64,000 bases of DNA, taken from Desulfosediminicola flagellatus. Its GTDB lineage: Bacteria; Desulfobacterota; Desulfobulbia; Desulfobulbales; Desulfocapsaceae. How positions within the stretch are numbered: position 1 is the first letter of the stretch; every line of letters starts with the position of its first letter. Made by a program: the position numbers and the translations under genes. Positions 18,807 through 25,867 of this stretch are shown here, piece by piece. The DNA lies in NCBI RefSeq assembly GCF_005116655.2, contig NZ_CP050698.1:698001-762000 (forward strand), read 5' to 3'. The notes under the pieces are model-generated. The model was not told the DNA's origin and made no database searches. It saw only the letters and a program-made list of their open reading frames with translations.

Positions 18807-19178
18807 GTGGAATCTGAAAATTTTGTTAAGTACAGGAACAGACTGGGTAAAACGCAAAAAGAAATAGCCGAACTTCTTGGAGTATCTATAAAGACTATTC
18901 ACAGTTACGAACAGGGATGGAGAAAAATCCCGAATTATATTGAGCGACAGGTATTTTTTCTGCTGAGCAATCGCCGGAAACACGTGGAGAGCGCTCCCCC
19001 ATGTTGGGAAGTGAAGCAATGCGGGTTGAAGGAGCAATGCCCTGCCTGGGAGTATAACTGTGGACATCTTTGCTGGTTTATTTCGGGGACTAAGTGCTGC
19101 TGCACGAAGGGCTGTTCTCTCGAGGAAAAAACTGCCAAATGTCTGTCGTGTGATATCCTGAAGTCTCGACTTGAATAA
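18807..19178 (+). CDS. Small XRE-type HTH protein with C-terminal cysteine-rich domain
   Basis: A 123-residue protein. Residues 4-55 form an XRE helix-turn-helix (YRNRLGKTQKEIAELLGVS and KTIHSYEQGWRKIPNYIERQ). Residues 65-120 contain about eleven cysteines: CWEVKQCGLKEQCPAWEYNC, then GHLCWF, KCCCTKGC and KCLSCDIL. Similar HTH plus CW-type cysteine proteins occur in Desulfobacterota; the cluster could bind zinc, iron-sulfur or another metal and gate DNA binding. Start is GTG 18807 behind AAGGAGG (18795-18801). A 10-bp-arm palindrome overlaps the ribosome site region and is the obvious target of the protein itself. There is no partner gene, and the signal it senses is unknown. Confidence 0.8.
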   Translation: MESENFVKYRNRLGKTQKEIAELLGVSIKTIHSYEQGWRKIPNYIERQVFFLLSNRRKHVESAPPCWEVKQCGLKEQCPAWEYNCGHLCWFISGTKCCCTKGCSLEEKTAKCLSCDILKSRLE

Positions 19179-19705
19179 TGGATAAGTGTAATGACGGATG
19201 AGTCGGCTCGGATGTCGCAGGAATACTAAGTTTTTAAAATGTAATTTCAGGCGTCTGATTGCTCAAGTGTGTCAGTTGGGGTCGGACTGATTTCACCTTC
19301 TTAAATCAATGCAGATGTGTGCTTTACAAAGATCGACCCTGCGCTTAGAAATCTCTTTTTTCGCTGGAAACTCCCTTTTAAAATTACAACTCCTCCAAAC
19401 CAGATTGTCAGTATGAAAAGCACGAAGTCATGTTTACCCTTGACTCTTGTTCGTTTGGATGGTTCAAGGCAGTGCAGCCCCCCATTTTACAACCATTAAG
19501 TGCTGCTTATTGGCTTGTAACATTTCCTTTACCATTCATTCTGTGATATTCACATCATGAGAGACCACGTGTTTGTAATGTGGAAATGTCAAAATAGACA
19601 TCTTCTACAAGCTCGTTAGCAGGTTGGCCCCGTACGAATTGGGGAAGCATGACGGGAAAATCTTTATTCGTAACAATACGATATACTTATAGGATATATT
19701 TGTCA
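19179..19705. other. Non-coding interval with GGRGTCGGAC repeat copy 3
   Basis: TTGGGGTCGGACTGATTTC begins near 19276. About 100 bases later comes AACTCCCTTTTAAAATTAC (19370-19388), which resembles AACTCTCTTTTAAGAATTAC at 20126-20145 behind repeat copy 4. The similarity therefore extends over ~110 bases, and both are copies of a longer element. No gene was seen. Confidence 0.5.
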
Positions 19706-20062
19706 GTGGAGAACAAAATAAGCAGTGAGATATGTATAAAATGTGCTGAGTGCTGTAAAAACTATCCTTTTGTCGTATTATCTCAACATGATATTTTCGA
19801 GTTAGAAAAGAAAACAGCCTTGCCCTTTGATGCTTTTACGAACCAAAAAGGTGGGGCAGTTGAAGTATATTTTTTAGATTTTAAAAAAAACGGAGAGTGT
19901 ATTTTCTTAAATGAGAATAATGGCGATTATTCTTGTAATGTATATGAAGCACGACCAGCGATTTGTAGAAAGTATCCTGGAAAAAAAAGTCAGGATGAAG
20001 TCTGTGATTCAAATAGGAAAAGGATTCAGCAATCGGGAGTCGGACTAACCCAACTTGCTTGA
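19706..20062 (+). CDS. YkgJ-type cysteine cluster protein, possibly 3'-truncated by a repeat
   Basis: A ~118-residue protein of the CxxCxxCC zinc/iron-chelating family. The motif CIKCAECC is near the N-terminus, followed by LSQHDIFELEK, GECIFL, YSCNVYEARPAICRKYPG and a last cysteine in DEVCD. The family is linked to metal binding and Fe-S biology, but its function is unproven. I favour GTG 19706, which starts just before the cysteine motif as in relatives; ATG 19649 would add 19 residues not typical of the family. The last codons (SGVGLTQLA, stop 20062) lie inside a GGAGTCGGACT repeat, so the original C-terminus may have been replaced. Confidence 0.7.
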   Translation: MENKISSEICIKCAECCKNYPFVVLSQHDIFELEKKTALPFDAFTNQKGGAVEVYFLDFKKNGECIFLNENNGDYSCNVYEARPAICRKYPGKKSQDEVCDSNRKRIQQSGVGLTQLA

Positions 20063-20070
20063 ATCGCCAT
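20036..20070 (+). repeat. Short dispersed repeat, GGRGTCGGAC family, copy 4
   Basis: GGAGTCGGACTAACCCAACT followed by TGCTTGAATCGCC. It supplies the last codons and the stop of the YkgJ-like gene. An inverted relative, AACTTGGTCCAACCCCCCTC, lies at 20242-20261. Confidence 0.55.
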
Positions 20071-20201
20071 AGATATGTGACTGGAAGTGATCGTTGTATC
20101 CCAGGAATCCCCGTTTTCCCGTTAAAACTCTCTTTTAAGAATTACTACCTTTCTCATCATTACATTATTTCTTGCGGTGAAGCACACGTGCTTCAAGAGC
20201 C

Positions 20202-20227
20202 AACAGCACCTTACGGTGCTGTTTTTA
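20202..20227 (+). terminator. Intrinsic terminator
   Basis: AACAGCACC (20202-20210) and GGTGCTGTT (20215-20223) with loop TTAC, followed by TTT. It suits termination of the YkgJ-like transcript. A degenerate relative (AGCCAGCAGGACCCTGCATT and a T-run) sits at 23775-23808, so the hairpin may belong to a repeat. Confidence 0.65.
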
Positions 20228-20353
20228 AGAAGCACATCGTTAACTTGGTCCAACCCCCCTCAAAAAAAAATTCTAAAATTTCCAGGGGCGTTATCAACAA
20301 TGAGTTACTCATGGGTATACTGAACACCGGAAGTCGTCACGGTTGTTCGACAC

Positions 20354-20689
20354 TCATTTGGATGTATCGCCGCCGCCTTTCCCGCCTTTAGCCTTCATCT
20401 TGTCCAGGAGATTGGCAAAAGGGGTATGTGTGGAAAGTGGTTGTTTATCACCATCTGAATTATGCGTGGGTAGTAATTCAGCATCAATTAACCGGGAGTG
20501 CTCGTTGTCGTGGCAGTAAATGCACAACATCTCCCAGTTGCTGCCATCGGGAGGATTGTTCTTATAATTATGATCTTTATGATGAACGGTCAGCTCCCGC
20601 AGCTTCTTGCCTGTAAAATCACGGCCGCAGCTGGCACAGACCCAGGGCAGGATTTTCAGCGCCTGTTCGCGGTATTCAATTTTTTTCAT
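20354..20689 (-). CDS. yajD: YajD-like HNH nuclease
   Basis: A 111-residue HNH protein. REQALKILPWVCASCGRDF carries the first CxxC, LTVHHKDHNYKNNPPDGSNW is the core HNH segment with the catalytic histidine pair, and MLCIYCHDNEHSR gives the second CxxC and the final histidine. All zinc ligands and catalytic residues are present. YajD proteins are stand-alone HNH endonucleases of unknown biological role. The last ~35 residues (from about LLPTHNSDGD) are low in conserved features and end in a Gly/Lys-rich stretch. No good ribosome site is visible. truA begins downstream on the same strand with a 55-base gap on its other side, so joint transcription from truA is possible. Confidence 0.85.
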   Translation of the reverse strand: MKKIEYREQALKILPWVCASCGRDFTGKKLRELTVHHKDHNYKNNPPDGSNWEMLCIYCHDNEHSRLIDAELLPTHNSDGDKQPLSTHTPFANLLDKMKAKGGKGGGDTSK

Positions 20690-20744
20690 TAGCGTCTACG
20701 TGTAAATATAGAAAAATCACATTATGCTGAAAGCATTACCGCTT

Positions 20745-21533
20745 TCAGTCCCTCACAAAATCATCCAGAAGTTGTTTGTCATAACAGGCCTTTTCAAAAA
20801 AGAGCCCTGCTGCCGGAGCAGTATGATGTGATGGAATCTCCGATGCACTTCCGCTGCACAGCCCCCGAATATCATCTTCTGTCAGCCGGTGACAACCGAC
20901 TTCAACCAGTACACCAACTATTCGACGCACCATGTGCCAGAGAAAATGAGAGCCAACTACACGAATACGGATTGCATCCTGATCCTCAACGACATCTACC
21001 TTGTGGATAAGCACTTTTGTAGATTTTTTAAGCTCTTTTTTTTCAGCAAATGCTGCAAAATCATGCATTCCTTCCATGAGAAGAGCTGCGCTTCGCATTG
21101 CATCGATATCCAGCTTCTCGCGTACCCACCAGCTGTATCGTTTGCCGAAAGCTGATTTGCTACTGCGCAGCTGATAGATATAGCTTCTGGCGACACAGTT
21201 ATGCCGGGCATGAAACAGTGGATCGGCCGGCTCAACCGCCATAACGGCAATATCCTTCGGCAAGGTCTCATTCAGCATTTGCTCCACAACGTGTGGCTTC
21301 AGCTTACTTGCCACTTGAAGATGAGCAACATATTCGAGGGCGTGTACACCGGCGTCGGTACGACCGCATCCTTGAATATCGATGGTAGCATCCTCACCAA
21401 AAACACGCGCTGCCCCTTTGAGTAGATCGCCCTGCACAGTTCTGGCGTCTTTCTGTTTCTGCCATCCGCTGAAATTTTTACCGTCATACTCCAGAGTGAG
21501 CTTGTAACGACGGGTGGTTGGTTTTCTGGTCAT
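20745..21533 (-). CDS. truA: tRNA pseudouridine(38-40) synthase
   Basis: A 262-residue enzyme that converts uridines 38-40 of the tRNA anticodon arm to pseudouridine. The catalytic motif GCGRTDAGVHA contains the nucleophilic Asp. YKLTLEYDGKNFSGWQ near the start, NETLPKDIAV, FHARHNCVARSYIY and GSHFLWHMVRRIVGVLVEVG are standard TruA segments, so the protein is complete. The start ATG at 21533 follows AAGGA with 8-base spacing; an upstream in-frame codon at 21605 would add 24 residues outside the family. A MITE-like repeat copy lies immediately upstream (21613-21700), so the promoter may lie within or beyond it. Confidence 0.94.
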   Translation of the reverse strand: MTRKPTTRRYKLTLEYDGKNFSGWQKQKDARTVQGDLLKGAARVFGEDATIDIQGCGRTDAGVHALEYVAHLQVASKLKPHVVEQMLNETLPKDIAVMAVEPADPLFHARHNCVARSYIYQLRSSKSAFGKRYSWWVREKLDIDAMRSAALLMEGMHDFAAFAEKKELKKSTKVLIHKVDVVEDQDAIRIRVVGSHFLWHMVRRIVGVLVEVGCHRLTEDDIRGLCSGSASEIPSHHTAPAAGLFFEKACYDKQLLDDFVRD

Positions 21534-21612
21534 GATGCAATCCTTATAGTAATTCAGCAGATGTCTACCGATAGGTAGTTCCTGTCCGAAAACGATGCTT
21601 TTCATATAACTC

Positions 21613-21700
21613 TTGGAGTCTACGCTTAGTTCGTTGCTTTCAAGATTTTATCCTCGAAGGTAGGCGTAGACTCCGATATCAGGTATATAGCTGTGTTCAA
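21613..21700. repeat. MITE-like repeat, TGTCCGA family, copy R3 with 11-bp arms
   Basis: GGAGTCTACGC (21615-21625) and GCGTAGACTCC (21664-21674) are perfect inverted arms. The right arm and the GATATC after it are the conserved core seen in R1 and R5. It lies between truA and its likely promoter region. Confidence 0.6.
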
Positions 21701-21877
21701 AATCTGATCTGCGCCTTGATCTTGAGCAAAATACTGAGTTTTCGGATGGAAACTATTTAATTATACACGGTACAATGTATACACGGTGCAACGTAAAGAA
21801 ACGACCCCGGGTTCTCCCCGCCCAGTTATCAGTTCAATCGAAACGAACCTCTGTATATTCTTACTATAATTGGCAAT

Positions 21878-21911
21878 TGGAGTCGGACCAGGTTAATCTG
21901 CTCGAATAACA
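21878..21911 (+). repeat. Short dispersed repeat, GGRGTCGGAC family, copy 5
   Basis: TTGGAGTCGGACCAGGTTAA followed by TCTGCTCGAATAAC. It lies ~60 bases beyond the 3' end of the radical SAM gene. Confidence 0.5.
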
Positions 21912-21971
21912 TCAAATATCTGCCCATCCTATTACTCCGGCGGTCTTCCTTTTGCAGGCAGACCTTCCGGA

Positions 21972-23387
21972 TTAAAAATATTCCAGTAAACCTTCCTGTG
22001 TTTTTTCAAAACCTTTGAGTTCATCCCACATATCCTGTTGCGGCAGTTCGCTGGCGGATTGCGTTTGCATTATGAAAACAGCGGCAAAAAGCTCTGCCTG
22101 GTCTTGATTAAGCTCAAAGTCTGCGTGGTGCTTTACCCGTTCAACCACGATGTTTTTAGTCGGGCTGAGTTCAATGGTGGAAAAAGGGTTGCGGTAGCTT
22201 ACCGACGATTTTTGATACGCGCCGCTATGGGCAACGAGGAGTCGCAGTCCATCGGTTTGTACCAGTGGCCAGAGGCTCGGGTGTAGCGTCAGTTGATTTT
22301 TGGCACCATTGATTTTCCATAGGGTTTCTGCATTACTCTGCTTGCCAAAAGAACTGATAATGTTGTGGAGTTTGGCCGGTTTGCCCAGCAGGGTCAACGT
22401 ACGGATAAAGCCGCTCTCTGTCAGGCTTTCGAAGCCATGGAGGAGAAAAGATGCATTACGCCGCCGCGAAGCACCACCCTGAAACCGGTTTTTATAAGGG
22501 AACGAGCAGTAATTAATCGGTAGATCGATGCCCTCCCGAATACCATGTTGCAGTATCTCCAAAGCCGCCAGTTCGGAATCGAGGACAGTGATCTTCTCGC
22601 CATGAATATACCGATAGTTGCGGGCCTGCAGTTGGTCATAATTAAAAGGAGTCAGGCGCAGCTGGTGTAGATTGAGATGCTGTACGCCGGTATCCCGCAA
22701 TTCGCTTAGCAAACATTTCATCCTTTCCTTTTCTTCAGGAATGGCAGGAATCTCAACCGTCACTGTCGGTATCAGCCCGACAGCCCGTGACAATGGCTGC
22801 AGGTTATAGTCGATGGCGCCAATATCAAAACGGATCTCATCAAGCCCTGCGTCCCGCAATTTGGATAAGGTTTCAACCGTAGCCAGGGTGCCGTTGGTGT
22901 AAAGCCAGACATGTATGCCCGAGCCGAAACGTCGTTTGATCGCGCGGATGAAGGCTAGTGAGCGCTCCAGAGTTAAGAGAGGCTCCCCGCCACTGATACT
23001 TGCCCCAGCAAAACCGAATCGTTCGAGGTAGGCTACATAATCGGCGGGATGGTCAAACTCAACCGAGTTTGTGGTCGGCTTTCCGATCTCGTCCTGGGAG
23101 GTCGGACAATAGAAACACCTACAATTACATTTACCGCTGATGAAAAGACACGACCAATTCCCTTCCGTGCAGATCTTGCATCCAGGAGAGAGTTTGCGCA
23201 TATCGAGTTTGGTGCCGAGCAAGTCGGTAACCACTGTGCCATGCAGTTCCGCCAGATATTCAGACCGCTGCTGCTCCGCGATCTGCAGAGCATGATTGTC
23301 AGGGAATTTGAGGCTCTGGTAACGCTCGCCAAATTCCCGCTGATTGGTGGCGACTATCTTGTCGCGTTGTCGTACTGATAATGTCAT
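21972..23387 (-). CDS. Radical SAM enzyme of unknown substrate, extra cysteines
   Basis: A 471-residue protein. The SAM [4Fe-4S] motif CxxxCxxC is C87-C91-C94 in CNCRCFYC. The GGEP motif is SGGEPLLTLERS, and WLYTNGTLAT plus DEIRFDIGAIDY complete the radical SAM core (about 80-300). More cysteines (C70, C73, C80, C89) surround the motif and could bind a second cluster or zinc. The C-terminal ~170 residues (after INYCSFPYKNRFQGGASRRR) form a separate domain I do not recognise. The ATG at 23387 is preferred over a GTG at 23420 because GAGGGG precedes it, though closely. There is no obvious partner or peptide substrate nearby. Repair, RNA or protein modification are all possible. Confidence 0.8.
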   Translation of the reverse strand: MTLSVRQRDKIVATNQREFGERYQSLKFPDNHALQIAEQQRSEYLAELHGTVVTDLLGTKLDMRKLSPGCKICTEGNWSCLFISGKCNCRCFYCPTSQDEIGKPTTNSVEFDHPADYVAYLERFGFAGASISGGEPLLTLERSLAFIRAIKRRFGSGIHVWLYTNGTLATVETLSKLRDAGLDEIRFDIGAIDYNLQPLSRAVGLIPTVTVEIPAIPEEKERMKCLLSELRDTGVQHLNLHQLRLTPFNYDQLQARNYRYIHGEKITVLDSELAALEILQHGIREGIDLPINYCSFPYKNRFQGGASRRRNASFLLHGFESLTESGFIRTLTLLGKPAKLHNIISSFGKQSNAETLWKINGAKNQLTLHPSLWPLVQTDGLRLLVAHSGAYQKSSVSYRNPFSTIELSPTKNIVVERVKHHADFELNQDQAELFAAVFIMQTQSASELPQQDMWDELKGFEKTQEGLLEYF

Positions 23388-23420
23388 GATCCCCTCGCAT
23401 GGGAAATAAGCCTTTCGCAC

Positions 23421-23999
23421 AAGAACGTCGATTGGCCAAAATAAACGTAGAAAAACGTAATATTAATCAACTCTCAGGAAAGAGTTTTGAAGGCTTTTCC
23501 AAGATAATCCGAGGGGCAACAAGGATCTCTGGAAGGTACTGGCGGCCGATGTCCGCGAAAAGAGTTTGTGAGGTAACAGGTAGCAGACCACTGCTGTTTA
23601 CTGTTCCCTGGCTGCCCAAAAAAATATGACTGAAACGCTGCATGTCCCTGACATGGTCATTCCCAAAGATGGCGAGTATTGATGTTCTGCACATATACGT
23701 GACCGGTGCGCAATCTGCAATATCTCATTTAACAATTACACTCTCACCTGATCACATAAAAGTGCAAGCGTTTCAATAGCCAGCAGGACCCTGCATTGCT
23801 GTTTTTTATGAGCAAATGAGACTTTGCGGTAAGAATAATGTTTTTTGAGGGCAATTGTTATATGATATCAGTGCGTTAATGTGGTTCGGCTTGAATTTTA
23901 TACCATTTTATACAGCTATTTCTTTTCATCAATTCCATGTAATGATTAATTCTATACAGAACACTTCATTCCAACGTATACACCAAAGGTCGGCTGACA
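23421..23999. other. Non-coding interval with a degenerate hairpin repeat
   Basis: About 580 bases. The segment 23765-23815 (CGTTTCAATAGCCAGCAGGA, then a T-run) resembles 20192-20228 and appears to be a repeat copy. A 75-codon minus-strand frame at 23467-23694 has no recognisable family. AAAGG near 23985 is a possible ribosome site for the following TTG start. Confidence 0.45.
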
Positions 24000-25808
24000 T
24001 TGATATTCCATCGTTTTCAAAATCATCTTAAAGTCCTGCTTCTTGGGAAAAAGCATAATTTGCCGGCTGAGGAGAATCGCCGTTACCTGCTTGTAATGAT
24101 AATAGGTCTCCTGGCCGTCTTTGTTCTGACAAGTGTTGCCACTGCATCCTTGATTCAGGGAAACACGAAAACAGCCTTAGTGGATTATCTTGCCAGTCTG
24201 GTTCTCTGTGCTCTGCTTGCGGTTTATCGCTGGACTGACTACCAAAAACAATGTCGCTATGCGGGCGTAGTGTTTATGTACTCGCTATATCTTTATCTCT
24301 TTGCGAGTCAGGCAGCTCAAGGCACCACGTATATGTGGCATTACACATATCCATTTTTTGCAATATTCCTGCTTGGTCCTGCACACGGCACAATTGCCAC
24401 TATCCTGCTGTTCATTCCTGCGTATTCTTTGACAATTCTGGATGCTGTCACCCCCGACTCCGGAATCTACTCAATGGGTTTTGTTGTTCGCTACATACCT
24501 TCTACAATCGTGGCACTTATATTCGCTTATCTGTTTGAGATAGAAAGACTGCGTTTTAAAGCTCAGACAATGAAGGCGTATCAGGAACAGGAAGCAATTA
24601 TCGCACAGCGAACTGAGCAACTTCAGCAGGAGATAGCTGACAAAGAAAAAATTGCAGAACAGCTCAGACAATCTCAAAAGATGGAAATGATCGGCACACT
24701 GGCAAGTGGTGTTGCTCATGATTTAAATAACATCCTTTCAGGAGTGGTCACATACCCACAACTTATTCGAACGGAGCTTCCCGACGATAGCCCTATCACC
24801 AAAAAACTGGTGTTAATAGAGCAGGCTGGCAAAAGGGCTGCAGATGTGGTCAGCGACCTGCTTACTCTGGCACGTGATGTTGCTTCAGTGAAGGAACCAA
24901 CGGATGTCAATCGGGTCATAACAGAGTTTATTGATTCTCCTGAGTGGAGAACGATGGTTACACCGTACCCTGGGGTACAGATCAAAACCGAGCTCAATGC
25001 GGAACAGGCCGTTGTTCTTTTTTCTCCGGTTCATTTAAGAAAATGTATCATGAATCTATTGCTCAATGCAGTCGAGGCAAGCCGACATGAGGGGCTTGTG
25101 ACAATATCCACATCTATAGATACCGAAAATGAAGTCGACGAGCACTCTGGCACTGAGAATAAATATCTTATTATAACGATCTCCGATCAGGGAGCGGGTA
25201 TTGCACCTGAGCATCTTGAGCGTATTTTTGAACCGTTTTATACAACTAAGAAAATGGGGAGAAGCGGTTCGGGGCTCGGTCTCTCGGTAGTCTGGAACAC
25301 CATTAAAGAGCATAAAGGTACCATCACCGCCCAAAATACGGCCACAGGTGCACAATTTACTCTTCGTCTTAAGCTCTTACCGGAGAATTCCATTTTAGCT
25401 ATAAGTGCCTCTCCCTCCTTAAAGAATATGCGTGGTACAGGTACTGTCCTGATTGTCGATGACGAACCCAGTCTTGCAGAAATTGCACTTAACGCTATAG
25501 AAGCACTTGGCTATTCAGGTGTGGCTGTAAGCTCCGGTGAAGAAGCTGTACAGCATCTCAAGGTTGAAAATTTTGATATTGTTCTCCTTGATATGGTACT
25601 CAACACAGGTATGAGCGGATGCGAGACCTATCAGGAGATAATTTCATTTAAACCAGAGCAGAGAGCTATCATTGTCAGTGGTTATTCCACCAGCGATGAT
25701 GTGGATAAAACGCTTGAACTTGGCGCGTGTACTATTGTCAGAAAGCCGTATTCACTCGAGGAACTGGCAGGAGCAATTAAAAAATGTCTGGCGAGTGAGT
25801 ACGATTAG
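24000..25808 (+). CDS. Membrane hybrid histidine kinase with C-terminal receiver
   Basis: A 602-residue protein. Five to six hydrophobic segments fill the first ~180 residues, forming an integral-membrane sensor. A coiled coil (EIADKEKIAEQLRQSQKMEM) leads into HisKA with LASGVAHDLNNILSGVV (phosphoacceptor His), followed by HATPase_c with NLLLNAVEASR, DQGAGI and GSGLGLSV. The C-terminal receiver (about 480-595) shows LIVDDEPSLAEI, LLDMVLNTGMSG and RKPYS. The DHp resembles the NtrB-like HisKA group that ends in a receiver. It starts with TTG at 24000 behind AAAGG, with ~10-base spacing; the exact start is uncertain. It is convergent with the multi-PAS sigma-54 activator, which could be its output, but this is speculative. 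Confidence 0.88.
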   Translation: MIFHRFQNHLKVLLLGKKHNLPAEENRRYLLVMIIGLLAVFVLTSVATASLIQGNTKTALVDYLASLVLCALLAVYRWTDYQKQCRYAGVVFMYSLYLYLFASQAAQGTTYMWHYTYPFFAIFLLGPAHGTIATILLFIPAYSLTILDAVTPDSGIYSMGFVVRYIPSTIVALIFAYLFEIERLRFKAQTMKAYQEQEAIIAQRTEQLQQEIADKEKIAEQLRQSQKMEMIGTLASGVAHDLNNILSGVVTYPQLIRTELPDDSPITKKLVLIEQAGKRAADVVSDLLTLARDVASVKEPTDVNRVITEFIDSPEWRTMVTPYPGVQIKTELNAEQAVVLFSPVHLRKCIMNLLLNAVEASRHEGLVTISTSIDTENEVDEHSGTENKYLIITISDQGAGIAPEHLERIFEPFYTTKKMGRSGSGLGLSVVWNTIKEHKGTITAQNTATGAQFTLRLKLLPENSILAISASPSLKNMRGTGTVLIVDDEPSLAEIALNAIEALGYSGVAVSSGEEAVQHLKVENFDIVLLDMVLNTGMSGCETYQEIISFKPEQRAIIVSGYSTSDDVDKTLELGACTIVRKPYSLEELAGAIKKCLASEYD

Positions 25809-25867
25809 CTGGGAAAGGGGACAAATGTGTTCGGGCTACTTTTCGGATGGTCTGCTCACCCCTGATT

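Noticed and set aside
23467..23694. 75-codon minus-strand frame upstream of the radical SAM gene
   Set aside because: No ribosome site, no family features and no conserved context; left as non-coding.
24680..24700. TGGCA-like boxes inside the kinase gene as sigma-54 promoters
   Set aside because: Within coding sequence and without a GC element at the required spacing.
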